This document shows, in pieces, positions 54,678-62,961 of a DNA stretch of 64,000 nt. Each line of letters starts with the position of its first letter. Position 1 is the stretch's first letter. The stretch comes from Methylobacter sp. (GTDB taxonomy: Bacteria > Pseudomonadota > Gammaproteobacteria > Methylococcales > Methylomonadaceae), in assembly GCA_026399025.1 (NCBI GenBank), contig JAPLRU010000116.1, forward strand, positions 28,041-92,040, written 5' to 3'. A model generated the notes under the pieces. The model did not search any database. It saw nothing but the letters and a program-made list of their open reading frames with translations, and had not been told where the DNA came from. The position numbers were made by a program, and so were the translations under genes.

Positions 54678-54882
54678 ATTCACCACGAAGGCACGAAGGA
54701 CACGAAGTTTTCAACGCATTGAGTTTAGTAGCTATTCAGTCCCCCTCTTTGAAAAAGAGGGGTTAGGGGAGATTTTTTAAATAAATCCCCCTCAATCCCC
54801 CTTTTTCAAAGGGGGAGGTGAATAATTACTGAGTTTAAAACAATTATTTTTCCTTCGTGATCTTCGTGCCTTCGTGGTGAAT
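54678..54882. repeat. CACGAAG palindromic repeat, copy 4, split by a MITE
   Basis: The outer arms attcaccacgaaggcacgaa and cttcgtgccttcgtggtgaa belong to the same family as 5888-5933. The centre has been opened by the 102-bp MITE at 54728-54829. With the MITE and one 8-bp duplication removed, the two arms come within about 95 bases. This fills most of the 400-base gap between the TpsB gene and apbE, in which I find no gene. Confidence 0.8.
54728..54829. mobile_element. 102-bp MITE (copy 2) with 8-bp target duplication
   Basis: It has the same length as, and nearly the same sequence as, the element at 13945-14046, in the opposite orientation. The ends are gtagctattcagtccccctc and gtaattattcacctccccct (other strand). 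It is flanked by the direct repeat tgagttta at 54720-54727 and 54830-54837. It is nested inside an older palindromic repeat. Confidence 0.93.
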
Positions 54883-54966
54883 AGGTTTTTAAACCGATTT
54901 GGATAATACTGTCACAGCCTCTTCAACTTAAGAGTAAATAAAACATCAATGCGGTGCAGATAAAGC

Positions 54967-55875
54967 ATGAAACTTTTCCATTACGACTTCAATGCGATGG
55001 GTACGCCCTGCGCTATCCAGCTGTTCGCCAAAACCGCGACGCGGGCAAAACACGTTGCAGACCTTGCGATTGCCGATGTCAGGCGGCTGGAAATGCGTTA
55101 TTCCCGTTATCGCGGCGACAGTTTTTTATCCAAAATCAACCGAGTAGCCGCAACCGGAGGCAGCATTTGTGTCGATGCCGAAACCGCCGGCTTACTGAAT
55201 TACGCCGTGGCTTGCTATCAGCAAAGCGACGGCTTGTTTGATATTACCTCGGGCATTTTGCGCCGGGCTTGGCGTTTCGATCTCAATGCCTTACCGGACG
55301 ATGAACAAATCAACGCGTTGCTGGCTAAAGTCGGCTGGCATAAACTGCATTGGCAGGCGCCGCTGCTTGAATTTCCGCTTCCGGGCATGGAAATCGATTT
55401 CGGCGGCATCGTCAAGGAATACGCCGTCGACAGGGCGGCCGCATTATGCCGGTCGGCGGGCATCCAACACGGCATCGTCAATTTGGGCGGGGACATCAAA
55501 ATTATCGGCCCGCGAGCGGACGGCGACCCTTGGCGCATCGGCATCCGTCACCCGCGCCGCAAAGAGGCTATCCTAGAAACGCTGTCATTGCATGAAGGCG
55601 CGCTGGCCAGCAGCGGCGATTATGAGCGCTGCATTATCGTCGACGGCCTGCGCTACGGTCATGTGCTTAATCCCCACACCGGCCGGCCGGTCAGGCATTT
55701 GGCGGCGGTCAGCGTAGTCGGCGAATTTTGCGTGGTGGCGGGCAGCGCCGCCACCATTGCGATGCTTAAGGAAGACAAGGGCGCAAGCTGGTTGAAAGAC
55801 CTGGACTTAGCGCATTGCTGGGTGGATGTGCAAGGCAAAACAGGCGGTTCGCTAACGAGAGTCCGAAGCGAATAA
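54967..55875 (+). CDS. apbE: FAD:protein FMN transferase (ApbE)
   Basis: A 302-residue ApbE-family flavinyltransferase that attaches FMN covalently to threonine in periplasmic domains of redox proteins such as Nqr or Rnf subunits. YDFNAMGTPCAIQLF near the N terminus, RLEMRYSRYRGDSFLSKINR, IDFGGIVKEYAVDRAAALC and GIVNLGGDIKIIGPRADGD are the FAD-binding signatures, and SSGDYERCIIVDGLRYGHVL closes the site. There is no obvious signal peptide or lipobox, so it may act in the cytoplasm or lack an annotated export signal. No target flavoprotein gene is adjacent. Confidence 0.88.
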   Translation: MKLFHYDFNAMGTPCAIQLFAKTATRAKHVADLAIADVRRLEMRYSRYRGDSFLSKINRVAATGGSICVDAETAGLLNYAVACYQQSDGLFDITSGILRRAWRFDLNALPDDEQINALLAKVGWHKLHWQAPLLEFPLPGMEIDFGGIVKEYAVDRAAALCRSAGIQHGIVNLGGDIKIIGPRADGDPWRIGIRHPRRKEAILETLSLHEGALASSGDYERCIIVDGLRYGHVLNPHTGRPVRHLAAVSVVGEFCVVAGSAATIAMLKEDKGASWLKDLDLAHCWVDVQGKTGGSLTRVRSE

Positions 55876-55969
55876 AGCCTCAAGTATCTTGAAACTTGCA
55901 GATTTTACCCCTACCCTCATTTTGATGCCGACCCTAAACCTCAATGTTGTTGACTTAAGCGGCACAAAG

Positions 55970-55989
55970 CCTTCTCCCTCTGGAGAAGG
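55970..55989. repeat. ccttctcc/ggagaagg hairpin in a duplicated surround
   Basis: A short perfect hairpin of the same type as the arms at 9052-9150. It lies between two copies of the 12-base direct repeat gaccctaaacct at 55930-55941 and 56016-56027, so the 74 bases between may be a small inserted element just before the next gene. Confidence 0.5.
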
Positions 55990-56027
55990 ATCATGCCCCT
56001 TAAATCAACAGTATTGACCCTAAACCT

Positions 56028-57962
56028 ATGCCCCCCGAACCCAATAAAAATATTTTAATTTTTTTACTATCGTCCATCGGGCTGATTGTTTTTCCGCACC
56101 TTTACCATATTCCGCCCGTCTTATTCGGCTTTTTCTACCTGTTACTTGGCTGGCGTTTTATCGGTATCTGGAAGCCAAATTGGCTACCCGGCAGGCAGCT
56201 TGTTTTTTTGCTGCTCATCGGCGCAATGGCCCTGCTGTACAGCCAACATCAGGGCCTATTCGGGCGCGACGCCGGAACCAACTTATTTATCGTCGCGTTG
56301 GGACTCAAATTATTGGAGATCAAAAAAGAACGCGATCTTTACCTGATTAGCTATATGGCTTTCATCGTCGCGGCTTCCCAATTTTTATACCAGCAAAGCA
56401 TACTGATGGCGGCCTACATCTTGCTAGTCTGTTGCCTGCTGCTGGCGACGCTGGTGTACATCAACAGCTATAAAGCGCAAACACTGGCGGCGCTTAAAAC
56501 CGCCATGCTGATCATTGTCCAGGCCCTGCCGATTGCGCTGGCTTTATTTATTTTGTTTCCCCGCGTCGACGCGCCGAGATGGATGGTGTTTAACGAGCCG
56601 CGTCACGCCAAAACCGGATTAAGCGACAGTATGGAACCCGGATCGATCAGCGATCTGGGCCTATCCGAAGAACTGGTGTTCCGGGTGAAATTCAGCGGCG
56701 CTATTCCGCCGTCCCGGCAACGCTATTGGCGCGGCCCGGTGCTGTCTTATACCGACGGTAAACGCTGGACTCAGGCCGTATTCCACGAGCCCTTGACCGG
56801 CCCCACGGTTACCGGCGCAGCTTATCAGTATACAATCCTGATGGAAGCGCAAGACAAAAACTGGGTCTTTGCGCTGGATATGCCGCAAGCCTTTTCCTCA
56901 CCTTTAACCATGAATGCCGGATACCAGCTGATTACCTTAGACAATCCCGATAAACGGACCGAATATAAAGTGACATCCTATCCCGACTACAACACCGGTC
57001 CGATCAACCGTAGCGAGTATAGAGCCGCAACCCAACTGCCCGGCGAAGCGTCGGCTAACATTAAGCAACTGGTCAGCCGATTGCACGGCTTTGACAGTGC
57101 GCCCGACAACTTTATAAAACAGCTGCTCACGCATTTTCGGGTAGAAGACTTTCATTACACCTTAACCCCGCCGGTCCTCGGTGAACATCCGATTGAAGAT
57201 TTCTTGTTTAAAACCCGTTACGGATTTTGCAGCCATTACGCGTCCGCCTTTGTTTATTTAATGCGCGTCGCTCATATTCCGGCTCGGGTCGTGACCGGCT
57301 ATCAGGGCGGCGAACTGAACAAAGTCGGCGGCTTTCTGGAAATCAGACAAGCCGACGCTCATGCTTGGGCTGAAGTCTGGTTGGAAAACCGGGGCTGGGT
57401 TCGGGTCGATCCCACCGCCGCCATCGCCCCGGACAGAATCGAGCGGGAAATCACCCTGGACCGGCAAATGGCCTACGGTATTTCGGCGGCTAACAATTAC
57501 ACACCCGCTTACACTTGGCTGAAACAGGCGCGTCAGTTGTGGGGCAGCGTGGATTATAAATGGCAACACTGGGTTATCAATTACGACAACAAGAACCAGT
57601 CCCGCTTCTTGTCGTCGTTCGGCATCAACGATCTCAAAACCACGGTTTACTGGATGATCGGCATTATCGGCGCGATAAGCGCCGTGCTGTGCGGGTTTCT
57701 GCTGTATCAAAAGCCGAAAAACACCGATCACGTTTTGCTGAGCTATAACCGGTTTTGTAAAAAGCTGGCCAAGCACGGCTTGTTCAGGGGAGCCGGGGAA
57801 GGCGTTAAGGATTTTGCCGAAAGAGTGAAAATTAAACTGCCCGAGCAGGCGGAGAGCATAGACCGCATCACCGCCGTGTTTATCAAGCTGCGTTACGGGC
57901 AAGCGGCAACCCAGGAGGATTTGCAGCGACTCAAGACGCTGGTGGCTTTGTTTAGAGTTTGA
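56028..57962 (+). CDS. tgpA: TgpA-like membrane transglutaminase (DUF3488)
   Basis: A 644-residue inner-membrane protein with a periplasmic transglutaminase-like domain, related to TgpA, which is essential in Pseudomonas aeruginosa. The first roughly 175 residues hold about six hydrophobic segments, with GRDAGTNLFIVALGLKLLEI and IKKERDLYLISYMAFIVAAS. The DUF3488 region runs into the transglutaminase core at about residues 380-470, with the catalytic triad in TRYGFCSHYASAFVYLMRVA (Cys), RQADAHAWAEVWLEN (His) and WVRVDPTAAIAPDRIE (Asp). A further helix near residue 550 leads to a C-terminal DUF4129-like tail. In many genomes it follows a MoxR/DUF58 pair, which is not present here. Confidence 0.9.
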   Translation: MPPEPNKNILIFLLSSIGLIVFPHLYHIPPVLFGFFYLLLGWRFIGIWKPNWLPGRQLVFLLLIGAMALLYSQHQGLFGRDAGTNLFIVALGLKLLEIKKERDLYLISYMAFIVAASQFLYQQSILMAAYILLVCCLLLATLVYINSYKAQTLAALKTAMLIIVQALPIALALFILFPRVDAPRWMVFNEPRHAKTGLSDSMEPGSISDLGLSEELVFRVKFSGAIPPSRQRYWRGPVLSYTDGKRWTQAVFHEPLTGPTVTGAAYQYTILMEAQDKNWVFALDMPQAFSSPLTMNAGYQLITLDNPDKRTEYKVTSYPDYNTGPINRSEYRAATQLPGEASANIKQLVSRLHGFDSAPDNFIKQLLTHFRVEDFHYTLTPPVLGEHPIEDFLFKTRYGFCSHYASAFVYLMRVAHIPARVVTGYQGGELNKVGGFLEIRQADAHAWAEVWLENRGWVRVDPTAAIAPDRIEREITLDRQMAYGISAANNYTPAYTWLKQARQLWGSVDYKWQHWVINYDNKNQSRFLSSFGINDLKTTVYWMIGIIGAISAVLCGFLLYQKPKNTDHVLLSYNRFCKKLAKHGLFRGAGEGVKDFAERVKIKLPEQAESIDRITAVFIKLRYGQAATQEDLQRLKTLVALFRV

Positions 57963-57973
57963 ATCGTTGCTTT

Positions 57974-58140
57974 ATTCGCCACGAAGACACGAGCGACCGC
58001 ATGGGCAGATATTTTGCTGCATGAAAGATCGGCCTTACCTACAGGGTGTAGGTAAGGAGCATGAGCTTTCGCCACATTGCTGTGGCTTACGCAGGAGGTA
58101 GAGCAACGCAGGAGCAGTTGCCGAGAGGGTTGGGGCGAGG
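57974..58140. repeat. Composite repeat tract (half CACGAAG repeat plus insert family)
   Basis: attcgccacgaagacacgag matches the left arm of the CACGAAG family without its right arm. Further on, a perfect 11-bp hairpin ccttacctaca / tgtaggtaagg (58033-58057) and acgcaggaggtagagcaacg with gagcagttgccgagag repeat the insert inside copy 3 at 9238-9345. This tract opens the 750-base gap before the thioesterase operon. The rest of that gap holds one more repeat (58234-58263), an AT-rich stretch suitable for a promoter at about 58370-58440, and a 25-codon frame. Confidence 0.65.
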
Positions 58141-58233
58141 AGAATAAAATCAACTGCTTACACTTTACTTATCTCAACCTTTTTTCTCAAAGGAGAAGGC
58201 GCCGGGACTTGTGTAGATACTTATGCCCTGAGG

Positions 58234-58263
58234 AATGTCACTCTATTAGCTGCGGACTCTATA
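58234..58263. repeat. 30-bp dispersed repeat, copy B
   Basis: Matches 9155-9184 with one mismatch. Both copies have a ggagaagg hairpin fragment just upstream (here 58191-58199). Confidence 0.8.
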
Positions 58264-58638
58264 AGTTGTCCTTGTGGTCGCACGAGAGCAGGCTTCGCCC
58301 GCGCTGGCAAGCAAAGCTTGCACTCCCGCCGCGCCATAGTTTTGTTATTTTCAGTCATTAAGTGAATTTGAAAACGTTGTTCCACCTTAATTTTAGTTAA
58401 ATTGATTATTCGCAAATACTTATGGTAGACTTTTTATGTAGCCTTCAATTCATGATACGCGGCGCCAGACCGACCTCATGCGCTTTAATGACTCAACAAA
58501 GAGCGTTTTATTATGCAGCCGCTTACCGCGCTAAGCCATTAAACCGGCCGCCCGTCGGCGGATACCGGGATATATAGTTGTAGCTCAATTCATTCAATCG
58601 ACTGTGCCGTCCACCGACCTGATTAGCCGCTTAACCCC

Positions 58639-58716
58639 ATGCAAACCTTCTCTCCGGACAAGATTATTTCCCAATTTTTTATTTCCTTCCTAAATGGGAA
58701 AAACGACGCCACATGA
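58639..58716 (+). CDS. Possible 25-residue leader peptide before the thioesterase
   Basis: A short frame, MQTFSPDKIISQFFISFLNG then KNDAT, ends with a stop overlapping the thioesterase start (ATGA). The overlap suggests translational coupling or a remnant of a longer upstream gene whose 5' part is lost. No clear ribosome binding site precedes the ATG, so it may not be expressed. Confidence 0.3.
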   Translation: MQTFSPDKIISQFFISFLNGKNDAT

Positions 58717-59477
58717 AAACTTTATGTCCCTGGTTAATTCGTTATAGCGGTAACGACGCCTCAGCACTACGTTTATTCTGCGTGCATTTTGCCGGAGGCA
58801 GCGCCTTGGCGTTTAAAAGCTGGGCGGAATACTTGCCGGACACTGTCGAACTCATCGCGATTCAGCTCCCGGCCCGTGACGGCCGCTACACTGAACCGGC
58901 ACTGACCGATATGACGCAAGTTATTGCAGGCTTGATTCCGGCAATAAGGCCCTATCTGGATAAGCCTTACATCATATACGGCCACAGTTTAGGGGCGTTA
59001 ATCGGTTATGAATTGATTCGAACCATTAACGACCTGAGATTAGCATCGCCAAAGCTGTTCATTGCTTCCGCGCACCGGGCGCCACACTTTCTCGCCAGGG
59101 CGAAACCTATCTATACCCTCTCCGATAAGGAGTTTATTGCAAAGATCGGGCGCTTTGATGGAACCTCAAAAACAGTTCTGGAAAACGAAGAACTGATGTC
59201 AGCGTTTCTGCCAAGGATTCGTTCTGATTTTCAGATTTTGGAAACTTACCATTATCAACCTCATGCCGCCCTTGATACGCCCATTCTCGCGCTAATGGGT
59301 AAAGACGATACTCACGTTAATGAAGCCGAGTTGCTCGGCTGGGCGCAACATACGCAACACAGCTTTAGATGCCACTTTTTCGAAGGCGGTCATTTCTTTA
59401 TTAAAATGGCCGAAAAAGAACTTCTAAATGTCATCAATCATGAGTGCGATGCACTCGCCGACTATTTATTAACGTGA
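58713..59477 (+). CDS. Type II thioesterase (GrsT/RifR-like)
   Basis: A 254-residue alpha/beta-hydrolase of the kind that edits polyketide or non-ribosomal peptide assembly lines by removing wrong acyl groups from carrier proteins. The oxyanion-hole motif is LFCVHFAGGSALAFKSWAEY. The nucleophile elbow YGHSLGALIGYE has Ser92, the acid lies in LMGKDDTHVNEAELLGWAQH, and the catalytic His is in FFEGGHFFI. All three catalytic positions are intact. It begins a three-gene rightward unit with the malonyltransferase (10 bases later) and the PEP-synthase-like gene. No PKS or NRPS gene is in the window. Confidence 0.88.
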   Translation: MKTLCPWLIRYSGNDASALRLFCVHFAGGSALAFKSWAEYLPDTVELIAIQLPARDGRYTEPALTDMTQVIAGLIPAIRPYLDKPYIIYGHSLGALIGYELIRTINDLRLASPKLFIASAHRAPHFLARAKPIYTLSDKEFIAKIGRFDGTSKTVLENEELMSAFLPRIRSDFQILETYHYQPHAALDTPILALMGKDDTHVNEAELLGWAQHTQHSFRCHFFEGGHFFIKMAEKELLNVINHECDALADYLLT

Positions 59478-59487
59478 GGATATCACT

Positions 59488-60561
59488 TTGCTTACTTATC
59501 TTTTTCCCGGTCAAGGATCGCAACATACAGGCATGGGCGGCGCACTGTTTGATGAATTCCCTCAACTTACCCGTCAAGCCGACACTATCTTGGGTTACTC
59601 CGTGCAAGCGCTGTGTATGGAAGATCAAGACAACAAGCTAAGTCAAACACAATATACCCAACCCGCGCTTTACGTGGTCAATGCCTTGTCCTATCAAGCT
59701 AAAATAAGGGATACCGGCGAGTTGCCCGACTACTGTATGGGTCACAGTCTCGGCGAATACAGCGCTTTGTATGCAGCAAACGCCTTAAGCTTTACCGATG
59801 GCTTAAAACTGGTAAAAAAAAGAGGCGAGCTTATGAGCCGGGCCAAACAAGGCGCAATGGCTGCAATAGTGAATATTGAAGAAAACGCTCTGAAACAATG
59901 CTTGATCGATAACCGTCTCGAAAACATAGATATTGCTAATTACAACTCAGCTTCGCAGCTGGTAATTTCCGGTTCCCAGGAAGATATTTACCGATCGAAA
60001 ACGCCTATCGAAGCGTTAGGCGCCCTTTTTTATCTGCTTAATACCAGCGGCGCATTTCATTCGCACTACATGGAAGAAGCAAAGCACGAGTTTTATCGAT
60101 ACATAATGCCTTTCAGCTTTTCCGGGTTTCGCTGCCCTGTCGTAGCGAATGTCCATGCCCAGCCTTACCGGCAGAGCAATATTGCAGAAACCTTAAGCCA
60201 ACAGATTACCGGCTCGGTGCGCTGGAAAAAGAGTATAGAATACCTGTTACAGCAAGGCGTTAACCGCTTTGAAGAAATCGGCCCCGGAAACGTATTGACC
60301 AAACTCGTCAGCCAGATACGCAAAGATTTCCCGGTCGCAAAAGCCAACAAAGACATCACCTTTGAGAATATTCAGCAACGCATCGACAACTGGAACAACA
60401 CCTTCCCGATAAATACAAAAGTCCGGGTAAAAGGCTATGAACAGCTGTTGGAAACCCAAACCCAAGCCGTCATATTATTCGGTCATCGTGCGGCTATTTA
60501 CATGAAAAATTACAACGGCTATTTCGATTTGGACGACATTACGCCGATAGCCGGAACTTAA
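59488..60561 (+). CDS. Stand-alone [acyl-carrier-protein] S-malonyltransferase
   Basis: A 357-residue FabD-fold acyltransferase. TYLFPGQGSQHTGMGGALFD opens the domain. The nucleophile motif MGHSLGEYSALYAANALSFT has Ser87, the catalytic His is in TSGAFHSHYM, and EIGPGNVLTKLVSQI is near the end. The main fold ends at about residue 290. A C-terminal extension (RVKGYEQLLETQTQAVILFG, then HRAAIYMKNYNGYFDLDDIT) is absent from ordinary FabD and resembles tails on discrete acyltransferases of trans-AT polyketide synthases. The start is TTG at 59488, with GAGG about 8 bases upstream. It is likely to load malonyl groups onto a PKS-type carrier protein encoded elsewhere. Confidence 0.85.
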   Translation: MLTYLFPGQGSQHTGMGGALFDEFPQLTRQADTILGYSVQALCMEDQDNKLSQTQYTQPALYVVNALSYQAKIRDTGELPDYCMGHSLGEYSALYAANALSFTDGLKLVKKRGELMSRAKQGAMAAIVNIEENALKQCLIDNRLENIDIANYNSASQLVISGSQEDIYRSKTPIEALGALFYLLNTSGAFHSHYMEEAKHEFYRYIMPFSFSGFRCPVVANVHAQPYRQSNIAETLSQQITGSVRWKKSIEYLLQQGVNRFEEIGPGNVLTKLVSQIRKDFPVAKANKDITFENIQQRIDNWNNTFPINTKVRVKGYEQLLETQTQAVILFGHRAAIYMKNYNGYFDLDDITPIAGT

Positions 60562-60624
60562 CAACAGTGCTGCCCGTCATTAAACCCAAGCATCCCAATA
60601 ACCCGATTAATCCCAGGAAAAAAC

Positions 60625-62961
60625 ATGCTGTGTACATTTAGTCAATTTTCCGAGCAAGACCATGCCGGGCAAGCCGGTGGTAAAGGCAGCATGTTAGCGA
60701 AGCTGTATCAGTTCGGTTATCCTGTCCCGGACGGTTTTATCATCCTGTCGACGGCTTTCGATGAGCGTGGCTTAATCGATAGCGCACGCGAACAAATACA
60801 TGCCTGCTACCGTCAACTGATCGACTCAAGTCCAACCGGCAAAGTAGCGGTACGCTCTTCGGCACTGGCGGAAGACTCGGCCCGTGCGTCTTACGCGGGC
60901 GAATTCGAGACGGTACTTAATGTCGCATCTAAAGAAGCGCTTTACACCGCCGTTCAGACTGTATTTGAATCCGGCAATAGCGAAAGAGTAAAAATTTATG
61001 CCGCCGCCAAAGATCAAACCGGCAATCAAGCCGTAGCCGTGGTGGTTCAACATATGCTGGCCCCTGCTTATGCCGGGGTGTTATTTACTTCCGATCCTAT
61101 TTCCGGGGCGGCGAACATCATGCACGGCAACTTAACCGAGGGGCTGGGAGACAAACTGGTTTCAGGCGAAGTGACCGGCGACGCTTTCAGCTTTCATGCA
61201 GGCACCGGTGCTTATCAGGGGCCGGACTATTTCAAACCCTATCAGCAAGCGCTGTTTTCGATGGCCTCCCGATTGGCGGCTGAACTCCAAGCTCCCCAGG
61301 ATATCGAATGGGCCGTTCTCCAAGACCGACTTTTTCTGCTGCAAAGCCGTCCCATTACCGGCCTGCAAACCACGCCGGAGGTGTGGAACGATTCGCTACA
61401 AGACAATTACCTCTGGAGTAATACCAATCTGGGTGAACTGTTCGGCAATGTGATTACCCCCTTCACCTGGTCAATTTTTCATGAAGTGGTTGAGCGTAAT
61501 GTGGGACCGGTAGGACGCCATTTTATGATTGGCCTGATTGCAGGCCGAAGCTATTTCAATATCAGCCTCGTTTACTCCATTCTCAGCAAACTCGGCAAGA
61601 AACACGCGGATATTTTAAGCAGCTTTGATTTATTCCTAGGCATGATCCCGGATCATATAAAAATTCCGCAGCTCAAACTGTCGTGGCCGGAAGCCATCGG
61701 ATTCGTATTAAAGCAAACAAGCTATTCAGTGAAATCCGCCTTGGCGCTCAAAAAATTCCTGCTGTGGGCAAATCAGCAAGGCCCTGCTTGGTGCGAAGCA
61801 CAATTTTCGGCAATCGAACACTGTAAAGATAACACCGACTTGCTCAGGGTTTATGCCGACATCGAGCCAACCTTGTTTAAAACCTTCACCATGGTTGCGT
61901 TTATCGGCAATCAATTCGTGCAGCAACAATACCGACTAAAAGCCGCACTGTCCGGCGTGCTGGCGGCGGAAGAGCTGGAAGTCATTTTGTCGGGCCTGGA
62001 TGGCGACGGCCAGTTACCCAGCATGGCTCCGCTAATGGGTATTGCGGCAATGACCAAAGGAGAAATTACTCGCGACGAGTTTGTCCGACGCTACGGGCAC
62101 AGAGGCCCTGACGAAGCCGAGTTCGCCGCCCCGAGAACAGCCGAAGACCCGGACTGGATCGATAAATTGCTGGCTCAGCAGCAAGATGCCGATCCCGCCG
62201 CCCTGCTTCTTAAGCAGAAACAAAACCGGGACAGAATTTGGCAAACGCTGGCGCAACAGCAACCGAAGCAGGCCGAGCAATTACGCAAACTGTGCGCAAC
62301 CGCAACCACGCTCGCCTACAACCGCGAGCTGGCCAAATCGGAAAATTTCCGTCAAGCCTGGGTCGTGCGGAAATTCGTACAAAAAGCGGCGCACATCAAT
62401 CATCAAGCGGAAGACGCTCTGTTCTACCTGAGCAAAAATGAATTAATCGCGTTGTTGCAGGGCAATAACCAAGTTCTGGAGCATATCGCCCCAAGACGGG
62501 AAACTTATGCGGCTTACAGCGCCCTGCCTCCGCTACCCAACCTGATATCGGGGCCGATCGATCCGTTCCAGTGGTCGAAACTGCCGGACCGGCGTACCGA
62601 TTATTTTGACGCAAACCAAACCCAGCCTCAGGTCGAAGACGAGAAACTGCTCAAAGGCTTTCCCGGATCGGCCGGCGTGGTGGAAGGAACGGTTCGAGTG
62701 CTGTCTTCCCACGACTGCATGCATGAGTTTGTCAGTGGCGAGATTTTAGTGACCTCCTTCACCAATGTCGGTTGGACGCCGTTATTTCCCCGCGCCGCCG
62801 CTATCGTCACCGATATCGGCGCGCCGCTTTCGCATGCTGCCATCGTCGCCCGCGAGTTGGGTGTTCCTGCCGTGGTCGGTACCGGGTGTGCGACGATGCG
62901 CCTGAAAACCGGAGATAAGGTTAGAGTCAACGGCAGCCAAGGCATTGTTGAATTGCTCTAG
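60625..62961 (+). CDS. PEP synthase-like phosphotransferase (ATP-grasp plus phosphohistidine domain)
   Basis: A 778-residue protein related to PEP synthase but lacking its C-terminal PEP-binding barrel. Residues 1 to about 250 form the PPDK-type ATP-grasp domain: GGKGSMLAKLYQFGYPVPDG, KVAVRSSALAEDSARASYAG and DIEWAVLQDRLFLLQSRPIT. A roughly 400-residue middle region follows. The C-terminal mobile phosphohistidine domain reads GAPLSHAAIVARELGVPAVV with His737. This three-part layout is that of rifampicin phosphotransferase and of biosynthetic kinases found in polyketide clusters, where the middle part binds the acceptor. The substrate is unknown. It is the last gene of the thioesterase-acyltransferase unit and overlaps the convergent TPR gene by 4 bases. 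Confidence 0.85.
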   Translation: MLCTFSQFSEQDHAGQAGGKGSMLAKLYQFGYPVPDGFIILSTAFDERGLIDSAREQIHACYRQLIDSSPTGKVAVRSSALAEDSARASYAGEFETVLNVASKEALYTAVQTVFESGNSERVKIYAAAKDQTGNQAVAVVVQHMLAPAYAGVLFTSDPISGAANIMHGNLTEGLGDKLVSGEVTGDAFSFHAGTGAYQGPDYFKPYQQALFSMASRLAAELQAPQDIEWAVLQDRLFLLQSRPITGLQTTPEVWNDSLQDNYLWSNTNLGELFGNVITPFTWSIFHEVVERNVGPVGRHFMIGLIAGRSYFNISLVYSILSKLGKKHADILSSFDLFLGMIPDHIKIPQLKLSWPEAIGFVLKQTSYSVKSALALKKFLLWANQQGPAWCEAQFSAIEHCKDNTDLLRVYADIEPTLFKTFTMVAFIGNQFVQQQYRLKAALSGVLAAEELEVILSGLDGDGQLPSMAPLMGIAAMTKGEITRDEFVRRYGHRGPDEAEFAAPRTAEDPDWIDKLLAQQQDADPAALLLKQKQNRDRIWQTLAQQQPKQAEQLRKLCATATTLAYNRELAKSENFRQAWVVRKFVQKAAHINHQAEDALFYLSKNELIALLQGNNQVLEHIAPRRETYAAYSALPPLPNLISGPIDPFQWSKLPDRRTDYFDANQTQPQVEDEKLLKGFPGSAGVVEGTVRVLSSHDCMHEFVSGEILVTSFTNVGWTPLFPRAAAIVTDIGAPLSHAAIVARELGVPAVVGTGCATMRLKTGDKVRVNGSQGIVELL

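Noticed and set aside
57963..58712. A hidden RNA gene or tRNA in the largest gap
   Set aside because: The strongest hairpin (58033-58057) lies in a repeat tract, and no tRNA cloverleaf or known RNA motif was found by eye.
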